The notes below the pieces were generated by a model. It saw nothing but the letters and a program-made list of their open reading frames with translations. It did no database searches and was not told the origin of the DNA. From Vibrio owensii CAIM 1854 = LMG 25443 (lineage in GTDB: Bacteria > Pseudomonadota > Gammaproteobacteria > Enterobacterales > Vibrionaceae): a stretch of DNA of 64,000 nucleotides. The stretch is taken from assembly GCF_000817815.1 (NCBI RefSeq), contig NZ_JPRD01000025.1, positions 1 to 64,000 on the forward strand, given 5' to 3'. Below are positions 58,501 through 64,000 of the stretch, in pieces (within the stretch, counting starts at the first letter, position 1; each line of letters opens with the position of its first letter). A program made the translations under genes and the position numbers.

Positions 58501-58874
58501 ATATTCTGATTGGTGGTTCTGGTGAAGATACCTTCAAATTCGTCGATGACGGCTCAGGTATTCGTAATGGCGAGATAGATACGATCAAGGACTTCACGAA
58601 AGGTGAAGATAAGATCGATATCTCTGACTTACTTCATACTGATGACTCAGACTCGATTGACAGCTTACTAGCTAATAACGAGATCGGCCTTGAAGCTGAT
58701 GGCGATAACTTGATTCTGACCATATCTGAATCTGATGGCTCAGCAAGTCAAAAAGTGGTGATTGAAGACGGCTCTAGCCAATACAGTGAATTCTTAAGTG
58801 ATGGTTCTTTATCATCGGCAGATGGTAGCGCCATTCTTAACGATCTACTGAAAATCAACAACGATATGAGTTAG
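46527..58874 (+). CDS. Giant LapA-type RTX adhesin with periplasmic retention module (4115 aa)
   Basis: The N-terminal 140 residues form a LapA-type retention module (GQIVVIGLDGQL) with a dialanine LapG-type site PAAG at residues 87-90. Next come three ~92-aa Ig-like tandem repeats (about 151-429), five exact-length 186-aa repeats (430-1359), a unique region (1360-1670) and Calx-beta-like repeats (about 1672-2193). Two 224-aa dimer repeats (2194-2641) and a cadherin domain (about 2642-2755) follow. A PA14-like domain (about 2884-3058, ADDSLAIKI) precedes a first RTX-like cluster (about 3367-3396). A vWFA domain has MIDAS DTSGS at 3633-3637. RTX nonapeptides (about 3894-4005) and a type I secretion signal end the protein. 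It should be held in the outer membrane and released when cyclic di-GMP falls. Confidence 0.95.
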   Translation: MDRTSLVSLGGQIVVIGLDGQLKTLAQNEQPLPGELIVARTEAEPEKLQVQVAREEGVQDVTDDVAQIIDALQDGQDPTLLNEEFAPAAGESNGSSLQASGTVERTAAELLADTVFETTGLAALGFSETQSLTLAELYLNLPNTSPAVTPIAPVAEDDNIQTDEDVSITIDVLANDDDEDSDSLTIDSATVPEEQGTVAIVDGELVFTPAEDFNGEATITYVVTDGELTDEATVSVTVNPVNDAPVANNDSTETNEDTPVTIDVLLNDTDVDGDTLTIVNASVPAEQGTVEIVDGKLVFTPAEDFNGEATITYVVTDGELTDEATVSVTVNPVNDAPVANDDSTTTDEDTPVTIDVLPNDTDVDGDTLTIVNASVPAEQGTVEIVDGKLVFTPAENFNGDAIISYTVSDGALEDEAEVSVTVNPLNDAPTTENAIPSQVLQEDFAEYTINLNDAFSDVDDADSELTFSVSGNSNIQVSIVDGIATITPTADWNGSEELTFTAKDPSGLEVSQTVDFTVNAVADIVADSADIVEDTPTVLNVLGNDTFEGQSPVVTVESGDGPTNGSVVVNNDGTITYTPDQDYNGSDEFTYTVTSGSVTETTTVTLNVTPVNDKPVVENTIADQVLPEDFTPYTIDLNDAFSDVDNADSELTFSVSGNSNIQVSIVDGIATITPTADWNGSEELTFTATDPSGLEVSQTVDFTVNAVADIVSDSANIVEDTTTILNVLGNDSFEGQSPVVTVESGDGPENGNVVVNVDGTITYIPDQDYNGADEFTYTVTSGGVTETTTVTLNVTPVNDKPVVENTIADQVLPEDFAEYTINLNNAFSDVDNLDSELTFSVSGNSNIQVSIVDGIATITPTADWNGSGELTFTATDPDGESVSQTVDFTVNAVADIVSDSANIVEDTPTILDVLGNDSFEGQSPVVSVEAGNGPANGSVVVNDDGTITYTPNQDYNGADEFTYTVTSGGVTETTTVTLNVTPVNDKPVVENTIADQVLPEDFAEYTINLNDAFSDIDDADSELMFSVSGNSNIQVSIVDGIATITPTADWNGSEELTFTATDPSGLEVSQTVDFTVNAVADIVADSADIVEDTPTILDVLDNDSFEGQSPVVSVEAGNGPANGSVVVNDDGTITYTPDQDYNGADEFTYTVTSGGVTETTTVKLNVTPVNDKPVVENTIADQVLSEDFTPYTIDLNDAFSDVDDADSDLTFSVSGNSNIQVSIVDGIATITPTADWNGSEELTFTATDPSGLEVSQTVDFTVNAVADIVADSADIVEDTPTILDVLDNDSFEGQSPVVSVEPGDGPTNGSVVVNDDGTITYTPNQDYNGADEFTYTVTSGGVTETTTVTLNVTPVNDKPLNEDFDHSADELITNVIFDTDDKPLDQGSESDHISDVEDDLNGDDLQIRITELPTSGTLYFKDENGDLQEITSADGSLYNKDSIYYEADNVGFLLGIKDRPNSPNGEESTTDFYNWGLSADGGESHSRTEYLVNGASIDISSDSGVLAQYNREVSHIGHGIADNDGQGIQRGETISIDLSENPVGSVNLGLDGLGGLFEHDDNNAALITVTYLDANGAEQTQVIEFLKPEGNNMLFQETSIGFGKDYPLPEGAVITQLDFSTKTSGNWELRYVEGFPPEDSFDYVVVDSGNAESDPATVTIANQILDGNVSENGPDLSLTGSTVTEGEDVTFSVVLDEATETAVKYPITTLAPSSSADDSDVNLSNATYTNGVVFAGGYLIVPAGVSSFEIIVPTIDDLVVENDETMEVEIGSESDSSTILDNDSTSLSVSNAGDVSEGSDAVFKVSLSNEVQSPVVVNLSPKTDGNYTAEDEDLGNMTVTYIDGEGQEQTLDVSPSGDVTIPAGVTDITVTITTTQDDVYEGAESFGLVVTESGGITSNGVASGEAVIKDDGSAVGPTTPDNDKPLLSISGGGDINEGEEALFVVSLSNQTESPVVINLATSTSGAYTAENSDIKDFVVTYKDSEGETKSLAVSDNGDVTIPAGITAIEVSVPTTQDDVYEGSESFGLIATESAGITSNGSAVGQANIKDDGSVVSPTTPDNDKPTLTVDGGGNVDEGENAVFTVSLSNQTESAVVVNLSVETDGNYSAEDNDLGDLVVTYVDTNGQIQSLNVDGNGNVTIPAGIQDITVTVPTNEDHIYEGNETFGLTVTESSGVTTNGQATGQATILDAESAPKVSIVADQDSVNEGQTAGFTVSLDQIADEKVTVEFEYSGVAQDGTDFTGVASIEVPTGQSSVDLDITTLTDGTYEGAESFTVTIKDVEGADATASTNNSASVTINDAQQAPKVSIVADSGSTAEGSDANFTISIDQKADEDVVVTFTIGGDVDGDDYTAPNTYTVTIPAGQTSVALDIETLDDGIYEGAEDLTVTLTGTSGADSSLNTASKEASVSVTDEQTAPKVSIVADQDSVNEGQTAGFTVSLDQIADEKVTVEFEYSGTAQDGTDFTGVASIEVPAGQSSVDLDITTLTDGTYEGAESFTVTIKDVEGADATASTNNSASVTINDAQQAPKVSIVADTSSTAEGGDANFTVSIDQKADEDVVVTFTIGGDVNNDDYTAPNTYTVTIPAGQTSVDLDIETLDDGIYEGAEDLTVTLTETSGADSSLNTASKEASVSIADAQHAPEFISDGDLPGDAANNDVYDFGTVNENSVSGTVVGTLVAEDLDNDELTYSFANGTTTNGLFDIDPSTGEVSLNKTIDDVDLGDYTLQVKVADGTGGVDTAEVNVSLVNVNDAPEASPSSVTTLEDSRVTLDWASFGVTDVDSETSTLSVQITSLPSDGALEYKDEQGNWQAVQTDQVLSKSQFDADGVRFTPEVNESGDDSFTGNGVGNQEGNYAQIGFKPTDGEDTGQESVLTIDVTPDADAPNLVTVTPGLSLPQQDFNVTSWTNVVVGSDNGQGVAGQVLIDAIEALDLEDGSQSTTTNVQDTASGATAADEAVLVTALVYLEAGTSYDFTGRADDSLAIKIGGTLVDEARWGNGRGDIKGDAFVPTSSGFYPIEIYHHNQSGPGNFNVDVSINGQTAVDLSNSNLYVVSDSAALDAVDVRTSELKEVDGVQFYETYEVNEGLQDTAIPISEIRASLTDTDGSESLAVTLKGLPIGAVLSDGANSITVATVNEALDVTGWSLDSLTVTPPAGSHDDFTIAVTATSTESSNGDTEDSHATINVVVHENLATNTTRDVSITNEDTSLQGNVLLNDTDGDNVLLIDHITVNNTDYAVGETVSLDSGSLVVNQDGSYKFEPVEHWSGDVPSITYTTNTGATETLDIEVVAVADAPKVTISVGELSKTDAVDSNHASVSTVTENTSAQNDVIASGLGLDSVYQKDNPPANVSLGDNNDTSDTNSLFVGTDYNDTFYGGGGDDVFVGGGQNDSFYGDDASTNTEHDGTDTVYLTGNFSDYEFTFKNNHGGDVPYWIFLDKRSIDSVNDNTGQEDRGDHLYEIERVVFADKVVELNPNGTYQVLQDRWIPVDVGVDLVDTDGSEMVGQTVLVDGLPDGVELHVNGQVVAQEVSGGYLIDTDAQGQASFEIKVPFDYDGSLDFPISVTATAIESSNDDSASTTESADLSARDFELESGSHGDDAISGSADHDLIVGDVQGLEIIAGQDYNIAFVLDTSGSMGSWVGNAKDEILDVFDELLDSVNQGVEPGTVNIMLSEFATGATKVIEVDLSSVTARTDFVEELNKIGDYGSGNTNYESGLQSAVDWFGSQPNVNGENITYFITDGQPNTYDKLDNIKRPEFSKVILDVGGDGQLVTLQDVVNDNNYSYGQTVSYKGNVLINSDGHIFSPLTGQKIGDIDRKNGILEYDDKGGSSVQAQHMYQVLALLSSVEAIGLGSGVSESTLQQYDTDGVVESEIDVTKLAETILGQDVPLKQGADTIHGGDGDDILLGDLIEFGGNEQGISAIQSHVAQETGQDISTVDAEAIHDYVKDNIDEFNQNHQGDKADTLYGQQGDDILFGHGGNDILVGGSGDDILIGGSGEDTFKFVDDGSGIRNGEIDTIKDFTKGEDKIDISDLLHTDDSDSIDSLLANNEIGLEADGDNLILTISESDGSASQKVVIEDGSSQYSEFLSDGSLSSADGSAILNDLLKINNDMS
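46977..47804 (+). repeat. Three 276 bp in-frame repeats (Ig-like units) in adhesin 1
   Basis: Units begin near 46977, 47253 and 47529. The second and third are nearly identical at DNA level (e.g. GAGCAAGG(C/T)ACGGTTGAGATC), while the first has diverged. Each encodes a tandem-95-like Ig domain ending VNPVNDAP. Confidence 0.9.
47814..50603 (+). repeat. Five tandem 558 bp in-frame repeats in adhesin 1
   Basis: Unit boundaries, taken at the VVENTIADQ codons, fall at 48372, 48930, 49488 and 50046, each exactly 558 bp apart. The first, more diverged unit starts near 47814. Each unit encodes two Ig-like domains (186 aa). Many differences between units are synonymous third-base changes. Confidence 0.95.
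53106..54449 (+). repeat. Two tandem 672 bp in-frame repeats in adhesin 1
   Basis: APKVSIVADQDS codons recur at 53106 and 53778, exactly 672 bp apart. Each unit holds two different Calx-beta-like domains. The units are almost identical at protein level. Confidence 0.9.
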
Positions 58875-58924
58875 TCGATTTAAGGAAGGGGCGAGTATGC
58901 TCCTTCCGCTCTGGAGCGCCAACT

Positions 58925-58955
58925 AAAAAGGTCTAGCAAATGCTAGACCTTTTTA
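58925..58955. terminator. Bidirectional terminator between adhesin 1 and OmpA copy 2
   Basis: AAAAAGGTCTAGCA and TGCTAGACCTTTTT form a near-perfect inverted repeat around a 2 nt centre with A and T runs on the two sides, serving both convergent genes. Another hairpin, GGAAGG...CCTTCC, lies just upstream (about 58883-58907). Confidence 0.92.
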
Positions 58956-58976
58956 TTAATGACTAGGACGAGACAA

Positions 58977-59600
58977 CTAACTCTTAGGTAGGGTTGTGAA
59001 AATCGTCCATTCTTTCTTAACTTCGCCCTTGTAACCCACAACTGTTGCGGTTACTCGTCGGTTTAACGCATGGCTTGTTTCGTCGGTACCGGTTGATGCG
59101 AGCACAGTGTCGCCGTAACCAACAATGGTGACACGATTTGGACTAATGCCGTTTTGTAGCAATACGCGTCGTACATTTTCAGCACGGCGTTTAGACAAAT
59201 CTAAGTTGTGTTCGGCAGTACCAGTTCGACTTGCGTAACCTTGAAGTTCAATTGATGTACTCGGGTACTCTTCCAAGAACTCAGAGAGTTCGCTAAGTTG
59301 CTGAGTGAAAACAGGGTTGATCTCATCCGAGTCATTAGCAAACAATACTCGAATCTGCATTTCTTGTGATGTTTTTAGATATTCACCACAACCATCATTA
59401 TCAATCTCCGAACCCTGTGGTGTTCCAGGACACAAATCTCGAGCATTAATGACGCCATCACGATCATCGTCCAGCAAATCAGCAATTTGATCTGAAGTTG
59501 GGGTTTCAATGTACTCGTACTCATCACCGGTTTCGGTATTGGAATTCGAACTGCACGCTGAAATTAGGCAAGCCATGAAAAAAATAGGTATTACTTTCAT
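58977..59600 (-). CDS. OmpA-family lipoprotein with TSP3-like calcium segment, copy 2
   Basis: This 207 aa paralogue of the 44188-44808 protein carries a lipobox LISAC (Cys at about residue 16), so it should be lipid-anchored. Serines after the Cys indicate the outer membrane. The TSP3-like segment DDDRDGVINARDLCPGTP and the OmpA C-terminal domain (LDLSKRRAENVR) are conserved. It starts 1 bp after the stop of the tolC-like gene, so the two are co-translated. The OmpA domain binds peptidoglycan; a role in stabilising the adhesin exporter is inferred. Confidence 0.9.
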   Translation of the reverse strand: MKVIPIFFMACLISACSSNSNTETGDEYEYIETPTSDQIADLLDDDRDGVINARDLCPGTPQGSEIDNDGCGEYLKTSQEMQIRVLFANDSDEINPVFTQQLSELSEFLEEYPSTSIELQGYASRTGTAEHNLDLSKRRAENVRRVLLQNGISPNRVTIVGYGDTVLASTGTDETSHALNRRVTATVVGYKGEVKKEWTIFTTLPKS

Positions 59601-59601
59601 A

Positions 59602-60918
59602 TTAATACTCCACTTTCTCTAGCCACTCTTGCGGAATATCGACTCGCAAAGAGTTAAGCAGTTGTCCAGTCGCATTCATCACGCGGTATTTTGCGTATTG
59701 TTCTGCGTACTTGGCGTCCAAATAATCCTTACGAGCTTCGAACAACTCATTTTCGGTGTTGAGCAAATCAAGTAGGGTTCGTTTACCAATGCGGTATTGC
59801 TTTTCATAAGCGATAACGGTTTGAGCTGCTGAATCCACGTGGTCAGAAAGGAACTCTTTTTGTTGCAGTGTCAAATCCAACGCACTCCAAGAGAGCCTTA
59901 AACCTTCTTCAACGTTTTTATATGCAGAAGAGCGCAAATCTTTGGCTTTATTCAGTTGATAAGCAAAGTTTTCTGAGTTCGCTGCGTCGCTACCGCCGTT
60001 GTAAAGGTTGTACCTTAGTCTAAGCATTGCGAGAGTTTCGTCGCTGCGTCCTTCGATTCCATCAGCATCGTCACGCCATGTCTGCGAAGCTTCGACAGAA
60101 AGGGTTGGGTAGTTGACCCCTTTGGACTGTTTGTATTGAAACTTAGCGGAGTCAACATCAGCCACAGCGACCTTGATGACTGGATGCTGATCAAATGCAA
60201 CACCGACGGCTTCATCTACTGTATATGGGATAAAATTAGAATCTGCGCGAGGGAAGATCAGCCCTTGAGGGGTCTGTCCCACAAGTCGCGTAAACTGGGT
60301 GTGGGTATCATAGAGGTTGTTTTGTGCCGCCGCTAAATTGCCATGCGCTTTCGCAAGACGAGCTTCTACCTGCGTTAGGTCGGCGGTTGAACCGATACCA
60401 GAATTCACACGCTTTTTGATGTCAGAGTAGATGCGTTTGTGAACCGCAAGGTTGTTCTCTGACAACGTCAGTATCTCATATGCTTTCACGGCTTCTAGAT
60501 AGACGTTGGTGACTTCAAGCGCTTTGTCTGATGCATCGGCAAGCAGTTGATAGCGCAATGACTCAGCATCCGCTGCCGTGCGGTCGATGTCATTGAGAGT
60601 AGCAGAGCCATCCCATATCAACTGTGTCAACGTTACCGCTGCTTCTTTACGAGTTAAGTCTGTGTCTCCACGGCCTACACTGTCGGCAGGGTCAATGCCT
60701 TCATACCCGATGCCAGCGTCTAAGTCGATTTGAGGTAAATAAGCACCTGATGAAGACTCGTTCACATAACGACTACTGGTAAATTCGTTAAATGCCGCTT
60801 TCAAATCAGGGTTCGTTTTAAGCGTTAAAGCCACAGCCTGTTCCAAAGTTTGGCCGAAAATAGGGAATGACACTATTAGGCTACTGCAGCACGCTATACT
60901 TAGTCGGCTCCACTTCAC
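59602..60918 (-). CDS. TolC-family outer-membrane protein (LapE-like), copy 2
   Basis: The GTG at 60918 (438 aa, MKWSRLS...) is chosen because GGGAGAAC lies upstream and a signal peptide ending FPIFG|Q follows. The other copy has the same arrangement. It is closely similar to the 44812 protein over its whole length, including TLEQAVALTLKTNPDLKAAFNEF and the C-terminal YRIGKRTLLDLLNTENE block. It probably serves export of the second giant adhesin, which is encoded divergently. Confidence 0.9.
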   Translation of the reverse strand: MKWSRLSIACCSSLIVSFPIFGQTLEQAVALTLKTNPDLKAAFNEFTSSRYVNESSSGAYLPQIDLDAGIGYEGIDPADSVGRGDTDLTRKEAAVTLTQLIWDGSATLNDIDRTAADAESLRYQLLADASDKALEVTNVYLEAVKAYEILTLSENNLAVHKRIYSDIKKRVNSGIGSTADLTQVEARLAKAHGNLAAAQNNLYDTHTQFTRLVGQTPQGLIFPRADSNFIPYTVDEAVGVAFDQHPVIKVAVADVDSAKFQYKQSKGVNYPTLSVEASQTWRDDADGIEGRSDETLAMLRLRYNLYNGGSDAANSENFAYQLNKAKDLRSSAYKNVEEGLRLSWSALDLTLQQKEFLSDHVDSAAQTVIAYEKQYRIGKRTLLDLLNTENELFEARKDYLDAKYAEQYAKYRVMNATGQLLNSLRVDIPQEWLEKVEY

Positions 60919-61312
60919 GGCGGTTCTCCCAGATAAATCCATTCATTTTTGTCGCTCTCAAAATTGAGACTTGTCGACATTAAACAGCGATTTTGAACGC
61001 AAAGGCTCAACTCGCTGTTATCCCTAGGCTTTTGAGGTTAATTCTCAGTTTGATCCCTTATAACACCGTAGCATATATGACAAAGTTTGCTTATGTTTCG
61101 AATGATTATGCTGAAAAAAATGTCTGATTTTTTAAGATCATAGCAATTTTTAGAGTTGTCATCTTGAAGTGATGTCAATTTCCCGCCCCTAGGAAATACA
61201 CAACCGCAATGCCGAAAACCCAAGCAATAAATACGTTTATTTTGACTAAACTATAGTCGTAAATGAAAGGGTGACAAACTTTTGACGCTGCAGCGTTCGA
61301 GTCGAGGTATTT
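60919..61312. promoter_or_regulatory. Divergent control region between tolC copy 2 and giant adhesin 2
   Basis: This 394 bp non-coding, AT-rich region has the same layout as 46123-46526 but little obvious sequence similarity; in particular, no TTTGGCACT pair is present. TTGACT at about 61240 and TTGACG at about 61282 are possible -35 elements without clear partners. A single TTGTCGACA lies near 60973. Confidence 0.45.
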
Positions 61313-64000
61313 ATGGATAATGCAACCTTGCGCTCATTAATGGGCCAGATCGTAGTTATCGGATTGGATGGTAACTTAAGAGAGTTGGGACAGGGCGAAA
61401 GCCCAGCTCAGGGTGAAGTAGTAATTAACGAGTTATCAGCGAGTTCGGAGCCTACCATACAGGTCGTTTCTCAAGAAAACTCGGAACCAGTCAACATCAC
61501 AGAGGACGTCGCGAGCGTCTTCGAAGCCATCGAGCAGGGTGATGACCCAACGCAATTAGGGGAAGAGTTTGAACCAGCTGCAGGTGAAAGTGACGGTTCT
61601 AGCCCTCAAGCGACAGGCGTTATAGATCGGACGGGGGCTGAACGCCTTGCTGCGACGGACTTTGAAACTATCGGTCTTGAATCTCTAGGTCTATCTGAAA
61701 CACAAATTTTGTCCCTGCTAGAACTCTATTTCGGAGGCTTTTTCTCACAACCGAGTCAAATTGCTGACGTCATTATCCAAGACATATCTAGCCCAACAGT
61801 GAACGAAGGTGAAGACGTAAACTTTGACGTCACTCTTGATGCGCCAACAAGCGACGAGACCGAGTTAGTGTTTTCTTTGGATGATGGCAGTGCGTCAGGT
61901 GGACAAGAAGACAGTGGCGCTGATTTCCTCAATAATATTGTGACGATTACTTTTGAAGATGGCACAGAGCAGCAAGTGAGTGTCGATGAAAATGGTGATT
62001 TCATTATTGTTGTACCAAGCGAGACGACCACTTTTACTGTCACTGTACAAACGTTTAATGATGAACTTTTAGAGGGTGATGAAACTTTCACTCTCAGTGG
62101 TTCAACGCCAAATCAACAAGATCCCGTAACTGGCACAGCAACCATCAGCGATGATGGGAATGGTCCGGGAGAGAATCCTGATGATGATCGTCCTACTGTG
62201 CTTTCTATCTCAGATGTCACCGTTAATGAGGGAGAGCCTGCGGTTTTTGAGGTCGTCTTAAGCAATCAAAGTGAATATGAAACGTCTGTCACTCTTACAC
62301 TTGCCGACGGCAGTGCAACAGGAGGGAGTGACTTCGATAACACATCTGTTTTGGTTACCTTCTCAGACGGTACGTCGCAATCTGTAAGTGTTGCAGAGGA
62401 CGGCTCTTTCACAGTGATGGTTCCTGCAAATGATACTGACTTTTCTATCACGGTCGTAACGAACAATGATGAAATACTTGAAAGGGATGAAACGTTTACG
62501 CTCACTGCAAGTACACCTACTCAAGAAGAGCCCGCAGAAGGAACAGCAACCATAAGCGATGATGGTGATGGTCCTGGGCAAAATCCAGACGATGATCGAC
62601 CTAATGTTGCATCTATTACGAATACAACAGTAAATGAGGGCGAGGCGGCTACGCTCGTCGTAAATCTCAGTAACCCGAGTACAACGAGCACTTTAGTCAC
62701 CATGCAACTTGCAGGTGATACTGCGACAAGTGGTGTGGATTTTTCGGACACAACCGTCACGATCACGTTTTCAGATAATACCAGCGAAGTCGTGTTACTG
62801 AATCCGGACGGTACATTTGAGGTAAATGTACCCGAAAACACAACGACTTTCAGTGTTACGGTCGATACCTTCAACGACGATATTTTGGAAGGTGCGGAGA
62901 CTTTCACCCTGACTGGTACAACATCGACACAAAGCACACCAGCACAAGGCACGGGTACCATTATTGATGATGGTACTGGCCCAGGCCCTGAGCCAGATGA
63001 TGATCGCCCAGTTGTCGCTTCAATCACAGATGCAACCGTGAGCGAAGGAGATCCGGCTACATTAGATGTTACGTTAAGCAACCCAAGTACGACCGATACG
63101 GTTGTGAGCATGACGCTTGTTGATGGCACAGCCGACGGTGGCGTGGATTACACCGATACCTCAGTCACTATCACTTATGCAGACAATTCAACGCAAGTCG
63201 TGGCTGTAAATCCGGATGGCACATTCGATGTGACTGTTCCTGCAAACGACACCACTTACAGTGTTACTGTGAATACCACCGATGACAATGTGTTCGAGGG
63301 GCCTGAAACCTTTACGCTGTCTGGCGCAACATCGACTCAAAATACTCCGGTACAAGGAACAGGTACTATTGTTGATGATGGCAGTGGTCCGGGGCCTGAG
63401 CCAGATGATGACCGTCCAGTTGTTGCTTCAATTAGCAACGTGACAGTCAATGAAGGTGATCCTGCCACATTAGATGTCACCATGAGCAATCCGAGTACGA
63501 TGGACACAGTTGTGAGCATGACACTCGCTGATGGTACAGCAGATGGTGGCGTGGACTACACCGACACCTCTGTCACCATTACTTATGCGGACAATTCAAC
63601 GCAAGTTGTAGCAGTAAATCCGGATGGCACATTTGATGTGAACGTTCCTGCGAATGATACGACTTATAGCGTTACTGTGAATACTACCAATGACGATGTC
63701 TTCGAAGGTCCTGAAACCTTCACATTGTCCGGCGCAACATCGACTCAAAATACTCCAGCACAAGGCACAGGTACTATTGTCGATGACGGTAGTGGTCCGG
63801 GGCCTGAGCCAGATGATGACCGTCCAGTTGTTGCATCAATTAGCAGCGCGACAGTCAATGAAGGTGACCCAGCCACATTAGATGTCACCTTGAGCAATCC
63901 AAGCACGACTAATACTGTTGTGAGTATGACACTTGCTGATGGCACTGCTGACGGTGGCGTGGACTATACTGACACCTCTGTGACTATCACTTATGTAGAT
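61313..64000 (+). CDS. Second giant LapA-type adhesin, 3'-truncated by window end
   Basis: The frame is open from the ATG at 61313 (CGAGG upstream) to base 64000, giving 896 aa without a stop. The N-terminal retention module is clearly paralogous to adhesin 1 (GQIVVIGLDGNL). It has PAAG at residues 88-91 in EEFEPAAGESDGSS, the presumed LapG-type cleavage site. After about residue 145 come Calx-beta/Ig-like repeats of 136 aa (408 bp), each with a VNEG(D/E) start and a linker DDGSGPGPEPDDDRP. The tail with RTX repeats must lie beyond the window. Its repeat type differs from adhesin 1, so only the N-terminal module is shared. Confidence 0.92.
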   Translation, partial: MDNATLRSLMGQIVVIGLDGNLRELGQGESPAQGEVVINELSASSEPTIQVVSQENSEPVNITEDVASVFEAIEQGDDPTQLGEEFEPAAGESDGSSPQATGVIDRTGAERLAATDFETIGLESLGLSETQILSLLELYFGGFFSQPSQIADVIIQDISSPTVNEGEDVNFDVTLDAPTSDETELVFSLDDGSASGGQEDSGADFLNNIVTITFEDGTEQQVSVDENGDFIIVVPSETTTFTVTVQTFNDELLEGDETFTLSGSTPNQQDPVTGTATISDDGNGPGENPDDDRPTVLSISDVTVNEGEPAVFEVVLSNQSEYETSVTLTLADGSATGGSDFDNTSVLVTFSDGTSQSVSVAEDGSFTVMVPANDTDFSITVVTNNDEILERDETFTLTASTPTQEEPAEGTATISDDGDGPGQNPDDDRPNVASITNTTVNEGEAATLVVNLSNPSTTSTLVTMQLAGDTATSGVDFSDTTVTITFSDNTSEVVLLNPDGTFEVNVPENTTTFSVTVDTFNDDILEGAETFTLTGTTSTQSTPAQGTGTIIDDGTGPGPEPDDDRPVVASITDATVSEGDPATLDVTLSNPSTTDTVVSMTLVDGTADGGVDYTDTSVTITYADNSTQVVAVNPDGTFDVTVPANDTTYSVTVNTTDDNVFEGPETFTLSGATSTQNTPVQGTGTIVDDGSGPGPEPDDDRPVVASISNVTVNEGDPATLDVTMSNPSTMDTVVSMTLADGTADGGVDYTDTSVTITYADNSTQVVAVNPDGTFDVNVPANDTTYSVTVNTTNDDVFEGPETFTLSGATSTQNTPAQGTGTIVDDGSGPGPEPDDDRPVVASISSATVNEGDPATLDVTLSNPSTTNTVVSMTLADGTADGGVDYTDTSVTITYVD
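62195..64000 (+). repeat. 408 bp tandem repeats in adhesin 2, continuing past the window
   Basis: Equivalent codons recur at 62195, 62603, 63011, 63419 and 63827, exactly 408 bp apart. The last three visible units are nearly identical in DNA, while the first two have diverged. Confidence 0.95.

Noticed and set aside
58179..58509. Frames on both strands in the RTX region of adhesin 1
   Set aside because: They overlap GGxGxD repeat coding sequence and show no independent coding signals.
61756..63945. Antisense frames in the adhesin 2 region
   Set aside because: The plus-strand frame from 61313 is open to the window end and shares its N-terminal module with adhesin 1. The antisense frames repeat with the 408 bp units.

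Overview
The window looks like a chromosomal segment of a marine Vibrio, most likely of the Harveyi clade. This is inferred from gene content: a Vibrio-type T6SS, the prpBC-acnD-prpF-prpE methylcitrate cluster, queE/queC, LapA-type RTX adhesins and a chitin-binding secreted protease. Base composition is moderate and coding density is high. No rRNA, tRNA, CRISPR array, IS element or phage was recognised. Both ends cut through genes: an HD-GYP gene at the left and a second giant adhesin at the right.

Region 1 (1-25.9 kb): after a truncated c-di-GMP phosphodiesterase gene comes one long minus-strand type VI secretion cluster running from vgrG (24.8 kb) down to a small Ser/Thr kinase (1.3 kb). 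All thirteen core parts are present: TssA, B, C, D (Hcp), E, F, G, H (ClpV), I (VgrG), J, K, L and M. It also holds PAAR, an FHA protein, a second TssC-like protein, a periplasmic solute-binding-like protein and a small protein between vgrG and PAAR. TssL ends in a SPOR domain and TssM has no recognisable Walker A. A divergent gene of unknown function (24.9-25.8 kb) flanks vgrG. No effector/immunity pair is recognisable.

Region 2 (25.9-35.2 kb): a GntR/FCD regulator, preceded by three copies of the palindrome ATTGTCGACAAT, heads a plus-strand methylcitrate operon (prpB, prpC, acnD, prpF, prpE) for propionyl-CoA catabolism, closed by a clear terminator. Two copies of a ~165 bp MITE-like repeat occur in the window: one between tssC and the second tssC-like gene, one between prpF and prpE.

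Region 3 (35.2-44.1 kb): single genes. These are a GNAT acetyltransferase, a secreted trypsin-like protease with chitin-binding modules, a NUDIX/PAP2-like membrane protein, a YidA-type HAD phosphatase, queE and queC (preQ0 synthesis), a TPR-GGDEF diguanylate cyclase convergently overlapping queC, and a DUF2750 protein.

Region 4 (44.2-64 kb): two successive cassettes of the same design. Each has a giant plus-strand LapA-type adhesin, with an N-terminal periplasmic retention module and a PAAG dialanine LapG-type cleavage site, divergent from a minus-strand pair encoding a LapE-like TolC outer-membrane protein and an OmpA/TSP3-like protein. The first adhesin is complete (4115 aa) with tandem Ig-like/cadherin-like repeats, a PA14-like domain, a vWFA domain and C-terminal RTX repeats. 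The second is cut by the window end inside 408 bp tandem repeats. With GGDEF and HD-GYP proteins also present, c-di-GMP control of adhesin release is a reasonable inference. The ABC/MFP secretion partners and LapD/LapG are not in the window.
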